From: Thalassocella blandensis
GTDB lineage: Bacteria; Pseudomonadota; Gammaproteobacteria; Pseudomonadales; Cellvibrionaceae
DNA length: 64,000 nucleotides
Direction of reading: 5' to 3'
Assembly (NCBI GenBank): GCA_902141825.1
Contig: CABFPG010000001.1
Coordinates: 890,207-954,206, forward strand
Under the pieces are notes generated by a model. It had not been told where the DNA came from and ran no database searches. It saw only the letters and a program-made list of their open reading frames with translations. Both the position numbers and the translations under genes were made by a program. Positions 1-9,949 of this stretch are shown here, piece after piece. Position 1 is the stretch's first letter; each line of letters opens with the position of its first letter.

Positions 1-48
1 AGAGCTGGCTTCGAATATGAGGTCGGTGTAACTGGCCGTCGGTGGAGC

Positions 49-1359
49 TTAGTTGGCAGCCAGTCTATGGAGCTTTTTTGCGTCAGAACTCGCCGTCAGG
101 TTGAATGTGAGACGGAACATGAAGGAGAACTCTTCACCGCTGATTTCCGTTGGCATGGCCGGGAAAGGGCTGGCTCGCTTAACAGCACGTTTCGCTTCTT
201 TGTTTAATGAATAAGACTCCGTCTCTTCAATAAACTCCGTCGCCATCACTTCACCTTCCCGGTTAATCGTCACGCGAATCAATAATGACCCTTCTCTTCC
301 ACGCTCCATTGCAATGCGAGGATAGCGAGCAAAGTTCTGAGTATAATTCGCCAAGCGAGAATAATAGAGCTGCTGAATCAAAAGCCCTTCTGCCGTCAGC
401 TCAACATCCGCTTCTTCATCGTCAAAAATGCTTTCATCCAACTCTTCCTGACGAGGCGGAAGCGCAATATCGACTGGCTTTTGCTTTGGCAGACTTTTGG
501 GTTTTGGCTTGGGAGCAACAGCTACCTTCACAGGCTCTGGTGTTCTCTCGGGTTCAGACTTCGTTTCGCTGGCGCTACTGGACGAAGAACCGCCGGTACT
601 TGGGGCTGTCACTGCTGGAGCAGCCACGGCCACTTTAACTGGCGCGGGCTTCAAAGCAATACGGGTATTTTGCTTTGTATCATCACCCTGACTTGCTGCG
701 GCCACTTCTTCGCCCTCTGCTTCCTGACGACTGCTGATAGCCTGCGCAATTGCGGTTACCCGCTCTTCACTCGGTTGAATTTGTTCGTATCGAGACAGCA
801 ATTCGGGTTTGATTGACCCTTGTTTCAGCAGATTATCGCGAAAATCTGAAGACAAGGGTACGAAGCCAATCCAGGTACGCAGTAAAAGATCAAAAAACGC
901 AGGATCATCCAGCTCACCCAGAGAAGTCCCGTTTAATGAAATGTTGATGAACTCTGGCTTTTTCTCAATAGCAAAAACATCACCCTTCTTCATTCTCACT
1001 TTCAGCATATTACTGAACTTGGCCATGTTTTCTGCGTGAGTTTCCAGCTCAGTTGTTGAGGAGTTGATGGCGATACCTTCAATCCACATACGCTTGAAGC
1101 GTCGTGTTGACAGACGCTCATCTACCACGCGGACTTCAATGCGTTTTTCCAGCTCACTCGCGAGAATATCGTCCGCAGAAGACGATAAGCCCGTGCTATA
1201 CAAGCCGGCCATAAATTTCTCTGAACCAAGTTCGGAGTACATTGCCACACCATTGAGCAAAGGTGCTGCAATAGCGGGAGTGAAAAATGTTAGCGCGGCT
1301 AACACAAGCATAGTTTTCACTACACTTAATTTTATCTTACGGATTTTCAAAGTTTTCAT
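49..1359 (-). CDS. Secreted chalcone-isomerase-like domain fused to a TonB C-terminal domain
   Basis: The 436-residue product has a signal peptide or N-terminal membrane segment (about 1-32, basic then hydrophobic, ending PAIAA). Next comes a region of about 150 residues resembling the bacterial chalcone-isomerase-like fold (start GVAMYSELG, then KFMAGLYSTG). A linker of about 120 residues is rich in Ala, Pro, Lys, Val and Ser (APKPKPKSLPKQKP). The last 95 residues look like a TonB C-terminal domain (YPRIAMERGREGSLLIRV, later RASPFPAMP). TonB C-terminal domains contact outer-membrane receptors or, in TonB-like proteins of other function, peptidoglycan or partner proteins. I chose the ATG at 1359 because it gives a clean export signal and has GGGGG upstream; the frame stays open to 1497 but that adds a non-signal leader. 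No exbB/exbD lies nearby, so this may not be an energy transducer. The domain calls are by eye. Confidence 0.72.
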   Translation of the reverse strand: MKTLKIRKIKLSVVKTMLVLAALTFFTPAIAAPLLNGVAMYSELGSEKFMAGLYSTGLSSSADDILASELEKRIEVRVVDERLSTRRFKRMWIEGIAINSSTTELETHAENMAKFSNMLKVRMKKGDVFAIEKKPEFINISLNGTSLGELDDPAFFDLLLRTWIGFVPLSSDFRDNLLKQGSIKPELLSRYEQIQPSEERVTAIAQAISSRQEAEGEEVAAASQGDDTKQNTRIALKPAPVKVAVAAPAVTAPSTGGSSSSSASETKSEPERTPEPVKVAVAPKPKPKSLPKQKPVDIALPPRQEELDESIFDDEEADVELTAEGLLIQQLYYSRLANYTQNFARYPRIAMERGREGSLLIRVTINREGEVMATEFIEETESYSLNKEAKRAVKRASPFPAMPTEISGEEFSFMFRLTFNLTASSDAKKLHRLAAN

Positions 1360-2729
1360 GCAATCCCCCAAAACACAGTACAGATACTTGCATTGAAATA
1401 TGATTTTCACCCATCGATACAATGGGACGGCTAATTCATTGTCTGTTGTAAACATAACGTCCTGTTGATATGCCCATTTTATTCCTTTATTGCCCAACGC
1501 ACTTTTGGTGCTTTTACACTGGCATTACTTTAATGTCGGTGCTACTTTTGTTATGAGTTTGCGGGCTTATATAGCGATCATTTTGTCGACGATCGTCTGT
1601 TCTCAGAACTTTTTGAGTACAACACTGGGTGTCCAAATTACATTCACACGGCCTTCCTGAGGTGGGGACCAGCATGTAAACCCAAAAAGCTATTTTACTA
1701 ATAAAACCGATAAGCGCTTGCCTACATCTAACTTCATGACTCACAGACAAATTAACGCCTTGGAAGTCGTTATCTTTCGAATATCAGGCGCGCCCTTTTA
1801 TCAGGCCTACCTTTTTATTAGGCGTACTTTTGTTAGATATTTTTAAGCTCTTACCCAGAAGCTGTCAGTATGCTCAGGAAGTTAACAATTCGAGAAGCAG
1901 TGACTCAACATTCAGCAGATCAAAATCTCACCTCTTCGATGAAGCGGTATGATTTCTCATTGGCAAACAAACTTTCTGGTTTAATCGACCATTGTACTAA
2001 ACGTTTGTCGAGCATATAACAGCAAAACAGATTTTTAAAAAATCCAAGGCTGGCATTGTGACTATAATTCGAACACTCGCTATATTACTGCGACTCAATT
2101 ATGTGTCCGAAAATATTTGCGCCAATTAAGCTCAGGCCACAGAAAATTTATACGTTAACGTCGACTTGCAAAAAAATTGCTCACACATTTTGCATTTCCA
2201 ATAAGCCGGCATATGCCAACATTTTTCCAACAAGCACACTTGTTTTAAATTGTACGGAGGCTTTTTGACTCTTGAATGAAAACGTGTGCACTGTCGCAAA
2301 TTTTTCTTCTGCTTGTTGCATTCACCTAAAGAATTTCGATTTAATCGGTTTCTCAAATTCAATTGAATTTGTCTTTCAAGTTCAAGCCTACGGCTCTTCC
2401 TGCTTATGCAGTTTGCATGCCTGATATATATACAGGCGACACATCTCCTCCCTCACCCCGCTCCTCGGGTATTCAACTATGTGGCATATTTTTCAAAAAA
2501 GTTAATCAAATCCATTAATTTGGATGATTTTTTGAATACTTTGTCCGCAAGTGAAAATGACTGTTTGACCAGCTGCCTCTCCAAATGACACAGCCTGTTC
2601 AATAATGCGCCAGTATAATCGTTCGGAAAATGCACGTTCGTGCGCCAATTCAAAAAACAAGCGATGTCCTTCGCACCAAGTTGTAGCATACCAGTGTTTG
2701 GTACAGACTTTCTTTACTCTTCTTGCTTG
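1360..2729. other. Long intergenic region with a 17-bp tandem repeat
   Basis: About 1.4 kb without a convincing gene. Short open frames on both strands lack ribosome binding sites and recognisable protein character. The only structure I see is three 17-bp tandem units at 1782-1832. The rest is AT-rich and unremarkable. Confidence 0.5.
1782..1832. repeat. Three tandem 17-bp imperfect repeats
   Basis: Units at 1782-1798, 1799-1815 and 1816-1832 each start TATCAGGC or TATTAGGC and end in a pyrimidine-rich run (CCCTTT, CCTTTT, CTTTTG). The exact 17-bp spacing and shared 5' half show a tandem array. Function is unknown; a multi-site protein binding region for the flanking genes is possible. Confidence 0.6.
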
Positions 2730-3761
2730 TTAATCTGCGGACAGGTTGGTTTGCAGGGGGGTATCGGGCATCAGCCCCAGATTAGTACCATCAAATTTCT
2801 GAGAGGGTAAATAGAATAGATTACTCTTTTTAGTGAAATAAGAATTCATCACTTTAGCGATGATATGTTCATTATCACTTTTTGACAGTTCTGGGTTTCT
2901 CACCACGAAGACCAGAGATTTGCTGGGGTCCAGGCTTGAAAACTGTTGTTTGAAGTACGATTGAAACATGGCTTTCATCTCGCCAGATTCTTCGAATTTT
3001 TTCACTCCATAGTTAATTCGGTTAACGAGTCCCGTATATCGCTTAGTTACATTTAAATAAAAAGGAATCGGATAATACACATAAACATTATCCACAATCT
3101 GCAATGTGTCTAAAAATTGCTTTTCGTTATTCAGTGCCGCATCCGCTTCGATAATCCCCAGAGGCAGATAATCGAATCGCTTTTGCGCCAGCATTGGGAA
3201 CAGGCTTTCGTAGTTAATACTTTCAATAACTTCGATTCCAGCGTCATTATAAATGCCTATATCCTGCCACTTTTCCCCCTGCCCTGCACGCAAACTGATA
3301 AATTCATCAAGCGTTTTTAATGAGCGGAATTTTTCCAGGTCAGACTTATGAATAATCAGTTGGCGCAACCCCAAAGTCTCATCGAAAATGGGGAATCGAA
3401 TTTGATGTGTTTTTGCCCTAACCGTCTCGTTTTCCAGAATCATGGCAGAAAAATCGATCTGATAGTGATCACCAAACGCCACTTCATTTCTTACCCGTAC
3501 AACACTGGCCTTTTTGGTTGCAAAGTCGAGGGAATAAGCCCCATATTTATCCACCGACAAATCCAGAACGCGACGTATTACCTGCTTATGGTAATCCCGC
3601 ATGGCAGGACTCCAGCCGATAGAAGACATGGTGATGGTTTCAGGGTGTGCACTCGCACCGCGAAACTCAACTGCGCCAGCCCGTTGTATATAACAAGCAC
3701 ACAGAAATACGACGGGGATTAAACGGAATATGATCGCAGAGGATATAACTGTCTTTCGCAT
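2730..3761 (-). CDS. Periplasmic substrate-binding-protein-like protein (solute-binding family 3 type)
   Basis: The 343-residue product starts with a long hydrophobic signal sequence (about 1-30, ending RAGA). The rest resembles type II periplasmic binding proteins of the solute-binding family 3 kind (PBPb): an N-terminal lobe with a conserved FPIFDETLGLRQLII-like stretch, a hinge region around LKTLDEFISLR, and a final helix KKFEESGEMKAMFQSYF typical of the C-terminal end of lobe 2. There is no ABC permease or ATPase beside it, so it may be a stand-alone sensor or a member of the group seen near signalling genes. The ATG at 3761 gives the export signal directly. Substrate cannot be predicted. 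Confidence 0.7.
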   Translation of the reverse strand: MRKTVISSAIIFRLIPVVFLCACYIQRAGAVEFRGASAHPETITMSSIGWSPAMRDYHKQVIRRVLDLSVDKYGAYSLDFATKKASVVRVRNEVAFGDHYQIDFSAMILENETVRAKTHQIRFPIFDETLGLRQLIIHKSDLEKFRSLKTLDEFISLRAGQGEKWQDIGIYNDAGIEVIESINYESLFPMLAQKRFDYLPLGIIEADAALNNEKQFLDTLQIVDNVYVYYPIPFYLNVTKRYTGLVNRINYGVKKFEESGEMKAMFQSYFKQQFSSLDPSKSLVFVVRNPELSKSDNEHIIAKVMNSYFTKKSNLFYLPSQKFDGTNLGLMPDTPLQTNLSAD

Positions 3762-4357
3762 TGTAAACCGTGGGCACTCCTACCCATTACTCCGAACGAT
3801 CACTGTTCAGCTTATTGTTGAATAAACTTAGAGCAAGATATATCGAATTTATTATTTTGGGGGACCGGAAGAATACCCAGTTTTTTGTACTTGTTTCAAG
3901 CGCAATTTGCCTCAAAGTAGAGTAAATCACACCGCTAAATTGACTTGGCTGAGACAAAACAAAACCTCCAGGCACTTTTCATTCTTAATACCGGCCCACC
4001 CCCATCACGAAGGGGCGGTACCACACGCAAATTGTGCGCAGCACAATTATGCAGGTAGACAAACTGGTACAATCATCACAAGGGTTATGGCCACAGCGTT
4101 AACTGCGCAGTACTAAAAACGCGCGACAAAAATATTAACTAAACGCCACTCCCTACTATTATCAGTATAGTCGCTGTCTACCAATATAATGACGAGCAAT
4201 ATTAAACCCACTAACCTCCTCAGTGCTGTAACTTTGTCCTCTAAATTAAAATGAGCGAAATTATTCACCTCCAACGAAAAAAAACACTGAGGAAACGCTG
4301 CAACTATGTCGTCGATGACTCATAAGACACAGACACAATTTGGTGAAGAAGTATCCC
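3762..4357. other. Intergenic region before the sigma factor, with one inverted repeat
   Basis: About 600 bp between divergent genes. An inverted repeat AATTGTGC / GCACAATT with a 3-nt spacer lies at 4030-4048. No clear gene is visible. This region should hold the promoters for the binding-protein gene (minus) and the sigma factor (plus). Confidence 0.45.
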
Positions 4358-4918
4358 ATGTCGAGAATGGAGTTTTTGGGCAAAGAATTTTCCAGCTATC
4401 GCCGCCTTCTTATGAAGGTGGTGTCGACTATTGTCCCTGCAAAAGATGTGGAAGACGTGGTTCAGGATACCTTCATTCGCGCATGCCAGGCAGACTATGA
4501 AATATATCAGCCCAAACCTTTCCTCATGAAAATTGCACGCAATCTGGCGCTCGATCACATAAAACGGGCAGAACACCGGCTTTGCGATTCACTTCACCAT
4601 GAAGAGGGCGAAACAGCAGAACTTACCCTGAATAATATGATGACTGATGACCAAACATTAAACGAGGTGGTATCTGAAAGGCGTTTTGGCAACTTTTGCG
4701 AAGCGGTCAAAACCCTGCCACCTCAATGCAAACGAGCGTTTGTATTAAAGAAAGTATATGGCTATACGCAAAAAGAAATCGCCGATGAAATGGATATTAG
4801 TGAAAGCGCAGTGGAAAAACACATTGCCAACGGTTTAAAACGCAGTAGAAAATTCATCAGAGACTTAGAGAATATGGCATCGATCGAGCGGTCCTCGGAG
4901 GAGGTGGCCAGTGAGTAA
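4358..4918 (+). CDS. ECF-type RNA polymerase sigma factor, FecI-like
   Basis: The 186-residue product (from the ATG at 4358) has the two-domain layout of ECF sigma factors. Region 2 carries DVEDVVQDTFIRAC and KPFLMKIARNLALDHIKR. Region 4 carries LPPQCKRAFVLKKVYGYTQKEIA followed by a helix-turn-helix and ESAVEKHIANGLKR. FecI-type factors transcribe genes for a cognate TonB-dependent receptor when a signal passes through the receptor and a FecR protein. The next gene is FecR-like and overlaps the stop codon, and a receptor with an N-terminal signalling domain follows, so the three form a complete cell-surface signalling unit. TTG 4340 and GTG 4343 are in frame and could start a version six residues longer; GAAGAAG upstream of ATG 4358 favours the shorter form. 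Confidence 0.9.
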   Translation: MSRMEFLGKEFSSYRRLLMKVVSTIVPAKDVEDVVQDTFIRACQADYEIYQPKPFLMKIARNLALDHIKRAEHRLCDSLHHEEGETAELTLNNMMTDDQTLNEVVSERRFGNFCEAVKTLPPQCKRAFVLKKVYGYTQKEIADEMDISESAVEKHIANGLKRSRKFIRDLENMASIERSSEEVASE

Positions 4919-5999
4919 TGTTGTACCTATCACACAACGCAGCACGATTGAAGATGAAGCCAGTTTATGGGTGGTCCGTGTTGAACGCGGGCTCTCCGAT
5001 GAAGAAAAAATTGCCTTCAAAAAGTGGATTGCCACCAGCAAAGTTCACCAGGAAGAATTTTTCAGTCTGGTCAAGTTTTGGGATGAAACAGAAGTTCTTG
5101 GAAAGCTAGCTCATATCGTCCCCAAGGAACAGATGCAGAAACAAACTCAGCAGCGTGCGATGTCTATCAAAGTTAGCGCATTTGCAGCGAGTTTTATTTT
5201 AGTCATTTGTGCCATTGGTTTTATTACGGTTAACAACACGTTTACATCATCGCCTCAGAATGGGGAATTGTTCAGCGCCCTGCTCCATACAGAAGTTGGT
5301 AAACAACACATAGAGTATCTACCCGACAATTCAATTTTGCATATGAATACCGACACTGTCGTGCGAATTGAGTTCGGCAGGGACTTTCGTTTAATTAAAT
5401 TACAAAAAGGCGAAGTGCTGGTAGACGTTGCACATAATGCCCAGCGGCCATTAGTAGTGGTGGCCGGGAAACAGGCTGTAAAAGCAGTAGGGACTGCGTT
5501 TAACGTGCGTGTTGTGGATGAAGATCAGATCAAGGTTGTCATTACCGATGGTCAGGTCGTCGTTGGGCAATTGAATACTTCCTCTGATGACATTACAGAA
5601 CAGGTTAAACAAACTTTTCAGCAGAGTGATCAGAAGACTTCCCTCTCGGAGGGTGACATGGCTATTTTACAGGGGCGGGAACGCCATCTGAAACGGCTCA
5701 ACAAAAAGGAAATGGATATGGAGGTTGCCTGGAAGTCCGGTCATATCATATTTAGTGGTGAACCACTGGAGTTTGTGGTGCAGGAAATTTCGCGCTATAC
5801 CTCAGTACAATTTGAATTTGCTGACGCATCATTAAAAACTCGCAAAGTGGCTGGGATTTTTCAAACGGGCGATTTGAAAGGGTTCATCAATGCTCTGGAG
5901 GAAAATCTGGATATTCAAGCAACCCGAATATCGGATCGATTATTTTCGCTGGACACCAAAAGTCGAAAGAGTAAAAAGAATTCAAAGCCCCAACAATGA
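4911..5999 (+). CDS. FecR-family anti-sigma / signal transducer
   Basis: The 362-residue inner-membrane protein starts at a GTG preceded by a very good GGAGGAGG (4897-4904) and overlaps the sigma-factor stop by 8 bp, which suggests translational coupling. Residues 10-60 form the cytoplasmic sigma-binding part (ASLWVVRVERGLSDEE). One transmembrane segment lies at about 86-107. The periplasmic FecR domain is at about 125-220 (HTEVGKQHIEYLPDNS, GTAFNVRV), and a C-terminal STN-like subdomain is at about 280-350 (FSGEPLEFVVQEISRYT). FecR proteins read the state of a TonB receptor's N-terminal domain and control the partner sigma factor. The adjacent receptor has that domain. Confidence 0.9.
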   Translation: MSNVVPITQRSTIEDEASLWVVRVERGLSDEEKIAFKKWIATSKVHQEEFFSLVKFWDETEVLGKLAHIVPKEQMQKQTQQRAMSIKVSAFAASFILVICAIGFITVNNTFTSSPQNGELFSALLHTEVGKQHIEYLPDNSILHMNTDTVVRIEFGRDFRLIKLQKGEVLVDVAHNAQRPLVVVAGKQAVKAVGTAFNVRVVDEDQIKVVITDGQVVVGQLNTSSDDITEQVKQTFQQSDQKTSLSEGDMAILQGRERHLKRLNKKEMDMEVAWKSGHIIFSGEPLEFVVQEISRYTSVQFEFADASLKTRKVAGIFQTGDLKGFINALEENLDIQATRISDRLFSLDTKSRKSKKNSKPQQ

Positions 6000-6322
6000 G
6001 CTCACAACATGAGCCACTAGCAATTACCTTCAGCCTTATCATATTGAATGGGCGGTGTATTTCCGAGAGTCTCATTTAACCCCCGCTAATAACCTTGCCA
6101 ATGTTTTATTCTCGCCCACCGCAGCCAGACACTGATTCCATGCCACCATGGTGGCATGGCTACGCGACAACGGGTATCCCAAGCGGAGCTGCGTTTGCGC
6201 TGATGTTTGCAATTAAAAACTTCCTTCTTCATCACTCGGTTTTTCATCGCTCAGCTGTTCGCCGCCCAACGATTAACACCTCCGCCATTAACGCATCAAT
6301 AAACAGTCCTTATTTTTCTCGT
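6000..6322. other. Spacer between fecR-like gene and receptor
   Basis: The receptor frame is open from 6095, so part of this spacer could be coding if TTG 6095, ATG 6101 or ATG 6203 is used. No strong ribosome binding site is seen at any of these, nor a clear terminator. The gap leaves room for a receptor promoter recognised by the ECF sigma factor. Confidence 0.4.
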
Positions 6323-9300
6323 ATGTTATCCGTGCGCAAGACTACATTGTTTTTATTAATACTGGTGATGACCAGCATTACGCAAACCACATTCGCTCAA
6401 CAAGCCACCAATACAATCGTTGCAAATCAAAATTCACCTCAAAGCAGTACAACCAAAGAACAAGCCCATCAGTCAAATAACTCTGCGCAAGCCGCCCCCG
6501 AAATTTTTCGTTTTATACTCGAGCCACAAACTTTGTCCACTGCCTTAATCACCTTGGCCGATGTTGCAGGGATGACAATTGTGTTGCCTGCCGAGGATAT
6601 TGCGGATTACCAAGCAAAAGCTGTGGTTGGCCACTATACCGTGCTACAGGCACTGGACATCATGCTGGCAGGTTCTGGTTTATACGCTGAAATAAGTGCA
6701 AGCGGAACATTGAAAATAACACGAGGCCCCCGCACTGCCCCCTCCGGAAATTCCGCGTCGCAAACATCAACGCTCCCCGCTATCGAAGAAATACTGGTGA
6801 CCGGAGCATTCAACGCGTATCAATTCGCAGCCCAATTAAAACGTGACAAAGCGGAAATTACAGAGGTTATTACCGAAGAAGACATTGGTAAAATGCCGGA
6901 CAGTAATGTGGCAGAAGCTTTACAACGCATACCCGGCGTACAACTCGAACGGCACAATGGTGTTGGCAGTGTAATTCGTGTTCGGGGTTTTGCACAAAAT
7001 CAGAATTTGTTAAACGGACATGAATTACTTACGGGATTGGAACTGTATCAGTCTAACAATGAGAATTATGAGGGCTCATTCGAATCTTTTCCTATCGATT
7101 TACTACAGCGCATAGAAATATATAAAACACCTGCGGCATCGCATTTGGAAGGTAGTATTGGTGGCAGTATTGATTTTATCTCTCGTAGTGGACTATCACT
7201 CTCGGAACCGCTTTTAACCGGCGAGTTGGGTCTGACGCATAGCGGAGACAACACAACCAGTGATCCGTCTGCACTGCTTGTCTATGGCAATAACTGGCAA
7301 AATAAATTTGGGCTATCTGCGGCCATTTCATATCGCTCGTCACACAACCGCGTCGACAATACGAATATGTATACACAACAGGGAGCGTTTATTGACTATA
7401 TTGGGGACAATGAGCGCAACATCTTAAGTTTGCCCGAACGCGACGTAAGTAAACCTTTGCTCTATCCTGCGTTCAGTGGCATTAACAGTACTTCACAACA
7501 AACGGAAACCATTGGCAGTGATATCAGGTTGGAGTACGCCTTCGATAATAACCAGCACTTCGATCTTCAATGGTTACATTTACTCACCGATATTCGCGAA
7601 CAACGCCAAACTGTTTTACACAATATTATACTCAGCAACTCCACCGCCAAACATCTTGAACTGATCGATCATGGTCCATTGATGACTATTGAAAACGGCG
7701 ATTTCACCGCATTCAATTTAACTATTCTCTCGCGCGGCGAACGCAATCAGACAAACACTGACAACCTTCGCTTGAACCACCGTATAGATTTTTCAGACCG
7801 TCTTAATCTTTTCAGCAGTATTCAGTACTCGCATGCAAAAAGCGAAAACCGAGCTGGCGAAATTACCAGTGAGAAAGGTCATGTTAGCGGGGTACGCTTT
7901 GTCGGTACACCATCGGAAAACCCGGACATACCGGGCGGAGATCGAAACTCGGGCTGGGATACAATTACCCTGAACCCTGCGGATGGCAATAAGGAAAGAC
8001 GTTTTTTCCTTCAGCGCAATACAGAAGGGCTACCCGTTTTTCGTTATGACACACAAGCGTGGCTTGAAGAAAGAGAGTATGGTGCGTTTTCCAATCAGGT
8101 AGCGAATGGTTATGACAACGTACAACGTCGTCTGGCTTTACGCAGTGACCTTAACTTGAGTTTACACCATGGCTTTTGGTCTGAAATCAAAACAGGCTTT
8201 CGGATTCACAGCCATCACAATTCGTATGACAAACTGGCCTATCTCACTGACTATAGCCGCACGGAAAACGTTGGCGGACCAAACCTGTATGATTCTCAAG
8301 GCAATCTTGTCACGCCGGCGAGCTATGATCCGACGATTGCACCATCCCCGGAACAAAACAATATAGGCATTCGCCTACCGGTTTTTTACGATTTGTGTGG
8401 GAATGGCGGTTTGATAACTGGAGCCGTGTGTGACATTGACGGTGACGGTCTGGATGACAACCAACCACTTGGACCATATGGCTATGATACAGGGAATGTT
8501 CACTGGGGACTGACCTTAACAGATACTTACACCAGTGATGGACACCGACTACTCGATTATTTATATGGGCGTTACATCGATGATACAGACAAACTGCCTA
8601 ACTATGCCCCGTCCCTTACCTGGAATGAAGCCCCCAATAGATTAAGAGTTTACGATGATTTTTTTTCAACCGGGAATTACCAGCATAGAATTTTACTACC
8701 TGATTTAAACCCTGTCACAACGAATCCCGAGAAATGGATGGATCAGCTAAGCCCCGACACACCAGGTGAAATGCGTGCGCTGCCTTTAGAATCCTGGGAG
8801 ATTGAACGACAAACCAACGCGCTCTACCTGCAGGGCAATTTTATTACGGACCACAACTTTTTCTCCAACCTTGGCGTAACCTCAGCAACATCGACGAATA
8901 CCCGTTCGCACGATAACGTCTTCACGGGAAATATTGGTGTACGTCTGCTGCAAACACGTACGGAAATAATTCGCAATACCATACCGGATTCGATTTTCGA
9001 TATTCGGGTTTCGCCTGAAGTTTCCTATTCAGGCATTCCTCTTTTCTATCAGTCCCATCGTCGTCACTCTTCAAACACTCACGTATTGCCTAGCATCAAC
9101 ACGACATATCACTTCTCGGAACAACTTAAACTGCGTACCAGCCTTGCTAAAACTATTGCCTACCCAAGACTTCAGGATTTAGGTAAAGGTTTCGTACCAC
9201 TGGATTGGACTTTCACCGCCACAACTTTTGCCTCTGCGGATGAGGGCAACCCCGATCTTGCGCCTTACAAAGTGTCGCAATGGGATATCGCACTGGAGCA

Positions 9301-9949
9301 TTATTGGGATAGCGCCAATTATTTCGCGCTCAATGTTTTTGTCAAAGATATTCAATCATTTATTCAATATGAAACGCGCATTGAAAATAAAACCATTCCA
9401 GCCAATAGCGACGGGGGAGCAGACCGAGTAGCAACGGTCAGCGTAAACCGGCCAGAAAATAGAGATGGCGGTTTACTAAAGGGCGTTGAGCTTTCTCTAC
9501 AAAAGCTTTGGCATTCCGGATTCGGCGTGCACGCGAATTACACCTACATGGACAGCAACACCGAAAGCCACTCGCTCACCCACGCTCATCTCCCTTTGCC
9601 CGGAATCTCCAAACACACCTATAATCTGATTGGCATGTATGAGAACGAACGGCTACATTTTCGTATTGCGTACAATCGTCGTTCCCACTATCTTTCACCT
9701 TTCAATGCCATCAATGCGTACAGCAGCACAAATGGCGAAGAGCAATTTCTACTCGCAGAATTTGTAGAAGGCAGCGCTCGGTTAGACGCTCGCCTGAGTT
9801 ATTTGTACTCACCGTCGCTTACTTTTTCTGCGGAAGCCTACAATCTAACCAGCACTTCCTATTCTACTTATTTGGAGTTTGAGTCCAACACTCACCACTA
9901 CCAAAGCTCCAGGCCTGCGTTTGAATTCAGACTTAAATATAAGATGTAG
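6323..9949 (+). CDS. TonB-dependent outer-membrane receptor with N-terminal STN signalling domain
   Basis: From the ATG at 6323 the product has 1208 residues with a standard signal peptide (MLSVRKTTLFLLILVM, cut near TTFA-QQ). An STN domain follows at about 62-135 (FRFILEPQTLSTALITLADVAG), the part that talks to FecR. The plug starts after EEILVTG and includes EDIGKMPDSNVAEALQRIPGVQL and VIRVRGF. A very long beta-barrel runs to the end (FEFRLKYKM). The IGKMPDSN plug and large size match the receptor class often linked to carbohydrate uptake in Xanthomonas- and Caulobacter-type bacteria, so a glycan ligand is more likely than a siderophore; this is inference. The frame extends upstream to 6095, but only the 6323 start puts the signal peptide at the N-terminus. 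It is probably controlled by the upstream sigma/FecR pair. Confidence 0.93.
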   Translation: MLSVRKTTLFLLILVMTSITQTTFAQQATNTIVANQNSPQSSTTKEQAHQSNNSAQAAPEIFRFILEPQTLSTALITLADVAGMTIVLPAEDIADYQAKAVVGHYTVLQALDIMLAGSGLYAEISASGTLKITRGPRTAPSGNSASQTSTLPAIEEILVTGAFNAYQFAAQLKRDKAEITEVITEEDIGKMPDSNVAEALQRIPGVQLERHNGVGSVIRVRGFAQNQNLLNGHELLTGLELYQSNNENYEGSFESFPIDLLQRIEIYKTPAASHLEGSIGGSIDFISRSGLSLSEPLLTGELGLTHSGDNTTSDPSALLVYGNNWQNKFGLSAAISYRSSHNRVDNTNMYTQQGAFIDYIGDNERNILSLPERDVSKPLLYPAFSGINSTSQQTETIGSDIRLEYAFDNNQHFDLQWLHLLTDIREQRQTVLHNIILSNSTAKHLELIDHGPLMTIENGDFTAFNLTILSRGERNQTNTDNLRLNHRIDFSDRLNLFSSIQYSHAKSENRAGEITSEKGHVSGVRFVGTPSENPDIPGGDRNSGWDTITLNPADGNKERRFFLQRNTEGLPVFRYDTQAWLEEREYGAFSNQVANGYDNVQRRLALRSDLNLSLHHGFWSEIKTGFRIHSHHNSYDKLAYLTDYSRTENVGGPNLYDSQGNLVTPASYDPTIAPSPEQNNIGIRLPVFYDLCGNGGLITGAVCDIDGDGLDDNQPLGPYGYDTGNVHWGLTLTDTYTSDGHRLLDYLYGRYIDDTDKLPNYAPSLTWNEAPNRLRVYDDFFSTGNYQHRILLPDLNPVTTNPEKWMDQLSPDTPGEMRALPLESWEIERQTNALYLQGNFITDHNFFSNLGVTSATSTNTRSHDNVFTGNIGVRLLQTRTEIIRNTIPDSIFDIRVSPEVSYSGIPLFYQSHRRHSSNTHVLPSINTTYHFSEQLKLRTSLAKTIAYPRLQDLGKGFVPLDWTFTATTFASADEGNPDLAPYKVSQWDIALEHYWDSANYFALNVFVKDIQSFIQYETRIENKTIPANSDGGADRVATVSVNRPENRDGGLLKGVELSLQKLWHSGFGVHANYTYMDSNTESHSLTHAHLPLPGISKHTYNLIGMYENERLHFRIAYNRRSHYLSPFNAINAYSSTNGEEQFLLAEFVEGSARLDARLSYLYSPSLTFSAEAYNLTSTSYSTYLEFESNTHHYQSSRPAFEFRLKYKM

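Noticed and set aside
1514..1750. 78-codon minus-strand frame
   Set aside because: No ribosome binding site, no recognisable motifs, odd composition with cysteine clusters, and no partner genes.
2477..2689. 70-codon minus-strand frame just past the binding-protein gene
   Set aside because: No ribosome binding site or family signature; plausible amino-acid composition alone is not enough.
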